Part shown: piece after piece, positions 58,270-64,000 of the stretch
Position numbering within the stretch: position 1 is the first letter of the stretch
How the letters are laid out: each line of letters opens with the position of its first letter
From: Halichondria panicea
Lineage: Eukaryota > Porifera > Demospongiae > Suberitida > Halichondriidae
Reading direction: 5' to 3'
DNA: 64,000 nucleotides
Assembly: GCF_963675165.1 (NCBI RefSeq)
Contig: NC_087377.1
Location: 13,140,198 to 13,204,197 of the forward strand
Program-made: the position numbers and the translations under genes
Notes under the pieces: generated by a model
Seen by the model: the letters and a program-made list of their open reading frames with translations, nothing else
What the model was told of the DNA's origin: nothing
Databases searched by the model: none

Positions 58270-58800
58270 CTGCAGAATTAACTCAATACATTGTATATGC
58301 AAGGCTGGAAGAAGAGAAAGTTGGCAGTAACGAATGTTCTACTCAAACTATAACCTCCAAACAAAAGGAAAACCTCTCTATCATATCTAAACGATAATAA
58401 TTGTAGGTGTTTGTAAATGGTAAGCATCAGTCAATCAATAAACACAATCTGTACTAGGGTGGGTAGATTTGGTAAAGGCCTAAGAATAATAAGCAACAAT
58501 CACTCTGCATGATCCAAACAGACGGTAAAGACCCACTACACTAAAAACATTAAGTGAGACAACAATTAGGGTCGAACTGCATGCATGTGTGTGTATGGGG
58601 AGGGGTAGTAATAAGTCAATAAATGCATTAAAATGAAACAAAGGAAGATTCATGTTTGCCTGTTTACGTAAATGTTGTTAGAATGAATAGCTTGTATACA
58701 GTCCCACTTACTCATTACCACTAGATTTACCACATGCCAATCTAATGTAGTGACTGCATACTCACCAGCCTTAGGAGTTCCTTTGCCAGTTGCTCCTCGT
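58270..58800 (-). other. Segmental duplicate of 21.4-21.6 / 34.5-34.7 kb with a HEAT exon end
   Basis: Contains caatctgtactagggtgggt, aaacagacggtaaagac and, at 58768-58790, LAKELLRLV with a donor gtgagtat on the minus strand. Otherwise non-coding. Confidence 0.55.
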
Positions 58801-58804
58801 GATA

Positions 58805-59470
58805 GCCCCATGTATCATAATTATGGTTTCTTATTTACGAATCCTGCAAAATTCACTAAAATGTTGGTGACTCGGCCACCTACATTCTTCATAGAGCATA
58901 ATTTCTGCCAATTACCTTATAGTGGGTATATAGCAGGCTATTGTCGTATGGTGGAAATTTTCGTATCAGTGGTTACAAAATGAAATTATGTTCAACGTCA
59001 CCATCCTGACCTGTACGAATACAAATGGTAGTTTGTATGAACATTTGAACCAACAAAAATTATCCGCTATACAGTATACCAGTTGTTTCAAACCAAATTT
59101 TAACCAAATTTTAACATGTATCCCATAATCTGGCCACACAACATTGTGAAACCCTAGTTGTTACATAAGCTACAAGAATACACTCTGGAAACACTCTGAT
59201 CATAAGTTGTTTTTCTTTTACCATTACCTACATGTATATGCTTTATAGAGCATAATTTCTGCCAATAGCGGGTTATTTTCGCATGGTGGAAATGTTCGTA
59301 TCAGTGGTTACAAAATTAAAACTGCGAAATTGCTCATAATTATGTTCAACGTCACCATCCTGACCTGTACGAATACAAATGGGTAGTTTGTATGAAAAAT
59401 TTGCACCCACGAAAATTACCCGCTATACAGTACTAGTTGTTTCAAACCAAATTTTTAAATGTGTATCCCA
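58805..59470 (-). repeat. Two inverted copies of the 9920-10275 dispersed repeat
   Basis: The first copy (about 58805-59075) includes the aatgttggtgac and gcataatttctgccaatta part. The second (about 59240-59440) is shorter. Between and after them is the flanking sequence cacacaacattgtgaaaccc, also present inverted near 54760. Confidence 0.8.
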
Positions 59471-59552
59471 TAATCTGATTTATAGAGGCCACACAACATT
59501 GTGAAACCCTAGCTGTTACATAAGCTACAAGAATACACTCTGGAAACACTTT

Positions 59553-60215
59553 GAGTATTAGTTAGACCATGTGTAGTAGGTTTCTTAGCTGGATAGTAAA
59601 CCTGAGGGAGTGTAGTGGCTGAGGCAAGCCTCTAATTGACGGAGGCGCAGCCAGGACAATTAGTGGCTTGCAGAAGCCACTAATCACTCCCAGGGTTACT
59701 ATCCAGCTAAGAAGCCATGGTCTATCTCGCTTAGAAAATGCATTTTTGTGGGTACTAGTTAGAGCCCTGCTAGCAGTTCACTAACTCAGATTAGAAAAAA
59801 TTTGCATATTCAAGCTTTGAAGTGGCCACTGCTAATGAGGTGTCTATCCAACTAAGAAACCTGCTAAGCAGGTCACTATCTGAGTTAGTGACCTGCTAGC
59901 AGGGCTCTAACTAGTACCCACAAAAATGCATTTTCTAAGTGAGATAGACCATGTGTAGTAGGTTTCTTAGCTGGATAGTAACCCTGGGAGTGATTAGTGG
60001 CTTCTGCAAGCCACTAATTGTCCTGGCTGCGCCTCCGTCAATTAGTGACTTGCCTCAGCCACTACACTCCCTCAGGTTTACTATCCAGCTAAGAAACCTA
60101 CTACACATGGTCTAACTAATACTTAGTGACCTGCTAGCAGGTTTCTTAGTTGGATAGACACCTCATTAGCAGTGGCCACTTCAAAGCTTGAATATGCAAA
60201 TATTTTCTAATCATA
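59553..60215. mobile_element. Complex foldback element / nested palindromes
   Basis: 59555-59745 is the mirror of about 59940-60123 (gaccatgtgtagtaggtttc, gctggatagtaaacc, gactgaggcgcagcc-type core). Separately, 59787-59878 is the mirror of 60124-60215 (gcatattcaagctttgaagt, ggccactgctaatgaggtgt). The same building blocks (gtttcttagctggatag, gacctgctagcagg) occur six or more times in alternating orientation. No protein. Confidence 0.88.
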
Positions 60216-61419
60216 ATTAAGTAGTTTTCTTTAAAGAGGTGGCCTTACCTCAGAAGCATTAATAAATCTTATGTGTGTTTTAACAATTTAAGAATGATTG
60301 TCCAACCCAACTGTGCTGATAATTTGAGGTGTACTGTCAAGATTGAATTGTTTGCTCAGCTCATTCATTGTATGTGGAGAATAGTCGTGCTCTTTGTTCA
60401 CTAGCTGACGTGTGAAAACAACACTACAAGTATGAAAGCTCCATTAAGAAACCTTTGAAGATACTAGCTGCACTGACCACGCGAACAGTGGACAAAAAAG
60501 TGGTTGACTGTTTGTATACCTTAGCTGGGGTGAAAGGTGCTCCCATCCCAACAATTGATCATGGGCCATCTCTTTGATACTATACTCTTGCAGCAAATTT
60601 TTGCACAGATTCTAGTCGTTTGACCTGGATCTCATAGCAAGGGTCCCACAGAGTGGAACAGTATAGTCCAGAATAGGCAATACTAATGATTTGTATACAG
60701 CTGATTTAAAGCACACTAAATTAGTCTCGAGGCCAGACTCCTCCTTAGGCTAAATACAGGAATATTCCAATGATAGCTACAACATAGCCTGAAAACATTT
60801 AAACCCAGTTCTCCATACTCTGAATGGGTACATGCATGTAGTATTGTAATGTGTGTGTTCTCACTGATGTACTGGTGCATGCAGTGTATACTGTTTTGTA
60901 TTAAGAAAGGAGGAAATAAATCAACTTTTTCTCGTGAATGTCTTTCCCCCTCGGCCTCATAGGCCAAGGAATACACTTAAAGTGTTTACAGCAGAGTCTA
61001 ACAACACCTATAGTTGAAGTGTCTTAGAGAAACCTTATCACTGAAGATAAGCTAACCCCAACATACCACAAACAGACAATCGTTCTTCTTATAATAACTA
61101 TCCCATGAGAATGAACAACAACTGTTACAGGCATCATGCACTAGCAAACAACGTGTGTGTACAGTAACAGTTACACATGCATGCATGCATTTATAAACAA
61201 CCAGACTACTTCACTTCATAGTCAAACGTAACATGTCATATACTAACTGCATTCATAACAGGAACCATGTATTTGCCCACCTATAGAGACACATGCTACA
61301 GTACCAATTTATTATTATAAATTGCTCAATCTGGATAAGGACCTAATGTAGGGAACAATCATTATCTAGACAGCTGGCATTGTGTCAAGTGTGTTGATTG
61401 TCATGTGCTGAAAGCCTTG
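60216..61419. other. No gene recognised
   Basis: 60290-60470 is an inverted copy of about 57655-57800 (aacaacactacaagtatgaa). The rest is AT-rich and unassigned. The short frame at 60716-60976 looks accidental. Confidence 0.5.
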
Positions 61420-61620
61420 TTGTGTACGTGTACAAGCGAGGTATATGGTATAGTGTGTTTGTGTGTTTATCCAGTCTGTGTGTTTGTGTGTGTAGACTGC
61501 TACTGTAACAGCTGCTCAACGATAAATGAAGTGCAGTAAAAGTTTCTATAGGCTTCTAGTCTGTTCTTGGATGGCAGATTTGCAAAAATGCTTCGTTCTG
61601 TTAATAACTTAGCTATTCTA
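61420..61620 (+). repeat. Partial copy of the 33.1-kb arm repeat
   Basis: Shares caagcgaggtatatg, tagactgctac, agtttctataggcttctagt and gcaaaaatgcttcgttct with 33150-33310. Confidence 0.75.
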
Positions 61621-62225
61621 GTTAGCTCTGCACAACATTAACCTCAATCATGCAACTATACTAGACGATAAAAAAATAGCCGCTTATACTAATAGGATTG
61701 GCCATGCAAAGAATCATACAAGAAATTATATCGTCTGTCTGTCTCTCTATGTATTCTGAGTCTACTCACCTGGATACGATAGCACTGTGTTTATACCATG
61801 GATAGCCTCAATATAACAAGGTAGTAGTTTTAAATTTGATGTTAAAGCTTCGTTGTCGAATAAAAGCGAGCAAAAGCTAAGAAGCTAAAAAGCTCGAGCC
61901 TGCACGTTGGCCTAGATGTACACGTGGCTTTGACTCGAGGCTGTAGACTCACTAAACCTCAAATTAACGCCAAGGGTTTTCACTTCAGTGCTCTATAGTT
62001 ATGTTCAATTAACACCAGCAGACACTATCTGTTCCTTGGATAAGCATGCAGTGATCAAGTAAAAGTGATTTAAGACGTCGATCGATGTAATGTTAATGGA
62101 CAAGCCCTAACTAATAAACTTTCTTGATGTGTTCAACATGTAAGCTGAGTGATCGTGACTGAACTCCAGGGATAAACTAATACCATGCAAATACAGGTTA
62201 AAGTAATTTCATGTACAACAGTGCA
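61621..62225. other. No gene recognised
   Basis: 61745-61870 is inverted relative to about 51370-51480 (gagtctactcacctgg, tggatagcctc, cgaataaaagcgag), so this is repeated DNA as well. Confidence 0.5.
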
Positions 62226-62892
62226 GCTTGCAGCCTAGAGAGTAAAAAAACGCAAATTTGCTGGTATTGGTACATAAATGTAAATATCTCAAGAAATTTT
62301 GCTGAGATAAGGGAATACTCTAAAATATACTCAAAATTGTTTCCATGGAAACCAAAGGTGGTGTGTATGTGGTGGTTTATATAAGAGCTAAATGATCTAT
62401 AGTGGACAATCGCTTAGCGATGGAAAAGACCAACCGTTGTCGGCTAAGGTAAGGGAACTCTGGTACAACATTCCTGAATAGTTTATCTAACATATGCATG
62501 GTTTCGTAAAGTTTACATATGTACACAAACTGATTACTACTCAATTATCGAGTTTTTTGGGTGCCTTTTCGCTTAGCGATGGAAGTCAAGTAAATTTGTC
62601 GGCTAAGGTCTAATTGTTTTTGCACATTAATTTTTAATAAATTTTCTATCTTTTGATACAATAATTTGTCCAGAAATACTTTAGTTCCAGAGATATTTGA
62701 TTTTACACACATCTCTTTACGATCACCCTCATTTTCACCTAAAATGATTTTCCACTACAACAACTTTTGGGGAAATATTTTAGAATAATGTTGTAGCTTA
62801 TTCATTCACCTATAAAATGGTATCAGCACAATTTCTTAGAAATATTACAACTATTCACCCTATCGTGGTATTTTACTCTCTAGGCTGCAAGC
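62226..62892. mobile_element. DNA element with 22-bp inverted ends
   Basis: gcttgcagcctagagagtaa at 62226 and its reverse complement ending at 62892. Inside, the motif tcgcttagcgatgga followed by gtcggctaaggt occurs twice (about 62410 and 62570). Non-coding; target duplication unclear. Confidence 0.8.
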
Positions 62893-64000
62893 ACTGTATT
62901 AACTACTAAAAACCCTACCACACACCTAGTGCTTGTTGTATTGATTAAAAGGGCGTGGAGGTGCCAGGGGTTTTCAAGTAGCTTACTAAAGCCCCGGTTA
63001 CACCACACCTAATCTGGATTGAATCCAATCTTCTAATTGCCTATTTTGCTACGAAAGAGAACTAGTCTATAGATCTAAGCCAGAATAGCTCACAGTTGAA
63101 AGACCAATTTGTTTTGCCCGGCTTGCCTACTAGCTAGCTAACTGCAGCAAGATCTGGAAGAGAAGGGGGTGCTCAGCTAGACAATCAGGTACACTTTGTG
63201 TACAATCTCAGATAGAAAAAGGGGGTGCTTGAGCACCATGAGCCCCCCCTGGCTACGCCCCTGGGTCAATGTCCAGGAGCTTGAACACCGTGTTTGTAAA
63301 AGCCTATAAGTTGAACCAAAAAACTGCCGCATTAATTATCTGCCTCAACTAAACAGCACACATTCAATTCAGTAACACTGTAGAGGAAGCAATTAATGCT
63401 ATATACACTTTTAGTTTAAAACACTCAAGCCATAAATTAGCCTCGATCCCAGGCCGCACTTCATCAGGGAAGTGGGCCTGGTATCGACTGCTTGTACGTG
63501 CGCTAATCTCACCCTGGTATCTGCATTGCCATGGGGGCTTTGGATAACATCGTATATGCTCAGTAAAACAATGACGTCACAACGAACGGAAGTGGATTGA
63601 AGTAAGTAGATAGAAAGTTCCATTGAAGGTTTCTAGCCCCTCTGACAGTATTGTGATAGCTACCCTTAGCCTGCTATGTTAACAAAAGACTCACAGCCTG
63701 CAACACGCCCATTTAACAACTAATGGTGAAAGTCTACTATACTACTGCTACTGACTCTGATCAGAAAGAAAATAGCTGTACAACAAACCTACAGCTCTGT
63801 CTCTAGCTAGCTAGCTAGCTATAGCTCTGTGTATGACTTTTAATATTTTGTCAGGATTATTTTCTCTGATAAATTGGAAATTTTACGGGACCAATAATTG
63901 TGCGCATGCGCAAGCAGTCAGTAGCAAGCCTTCTCTTCTCTTCAGGGGAGGCCAGTGAAGGAGTCTAGCTATAGCTCTGGGGTATATATATGGAGCAAAT
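62893..64000. other. Repeat ends and unassigned DNA
   Basis: 63215-63263 is the right end of a CAG...CTG transposon (ggctacgcccctg). 63438-63500 resembles a Mutator-like end (tagcctcgatcccaggccg, compare 30876) followed by gtgggcctggtatcgact. No gene seen. Confidence 0.55.

Overview
The window looks like a gene-poor, transposon-rich stretch of an animal genome. The best guess is a demosponge, possibly Amphimedon; this is inferred from AT-rich DNA full of ataattat and gcatgc motifs, very short phase-1 introns and exon-shuffled Ig/FN3/CCP receptors, and was not checked by a search. There is one scaffold gap of 200 N at 50927-51126. I saw no tRNA, rRNA or CRISPR.

The core is a family of single-pass receptors, all on the + strand, at 5.1-8.9, 13.3-15.9, 17.5-19.7, 27.3-29.6 and 43.8-45.4 kb, plus a stray tail (16.2 kb) and a stray FN3 exon (38.4 kb). 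One extracellular domain sits on each phase-1 exon: signal peptide, Ig-like, FN3, one to three CCP/sushi domains, then one exon for the membrane helix and a short tail. The tail is strongly conserved and has two tyrosines (YEEV and AYGPL) spaced like a loose ITAM. Only the 27.3 kb copy reads intact. The others carry frameshifts, stops or transposons, and in three of them a DNA transposon with CAG...CTG ends lies inside a coding exon. A separate + strand gene at 39.9-42.6 kb encodes four CCP domains, an Eph-like cysteine-rich module and FN3 domains, without a visible membrane segment.

On the opposite strand, exon-sized pieces of a HEAT-repeat protein of unknown identity recur at 11.4-12, 16.5, 20.3-21, 34-36 and 51.8-58.8 kb. 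Some keep splice sites and open frames; others are decayed. They travel with their flanking non-coding DNA as segmental duplications (for example 9.9-12.9 with 54.6-57.7 kb, and 20.8-22.7 with 34.1-35.8 kb), so two families have been duplicated and interleaved.

Mobile DNA fills most of the rest: a piggyBac element with a two-exon transposase and all three catalytic aspartates (0.4-3.2 kb); a 5'-truncated non-LTR retrotransposon inserted into a minisatellite (23.0-25.8 kb) and fragments of its relatives at 38.8 and 53.0 kb; a foldback element split by a MITE and by a Mutator-like element with 85-bp ends and a 9-bp target duplication (29.9-32.1 kb); a decayed DIRS-like retrotransposon (47.5-48.8 kb); MITEs with CCGTATAGCG ends; long palindromes at 12, 33-37 and 59.6-60.2 kb; and several minisatellites. 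An intron-bearing relic of an SRA/YDG (UHRF1-type) domain lies at 43.1-43.5 kb.
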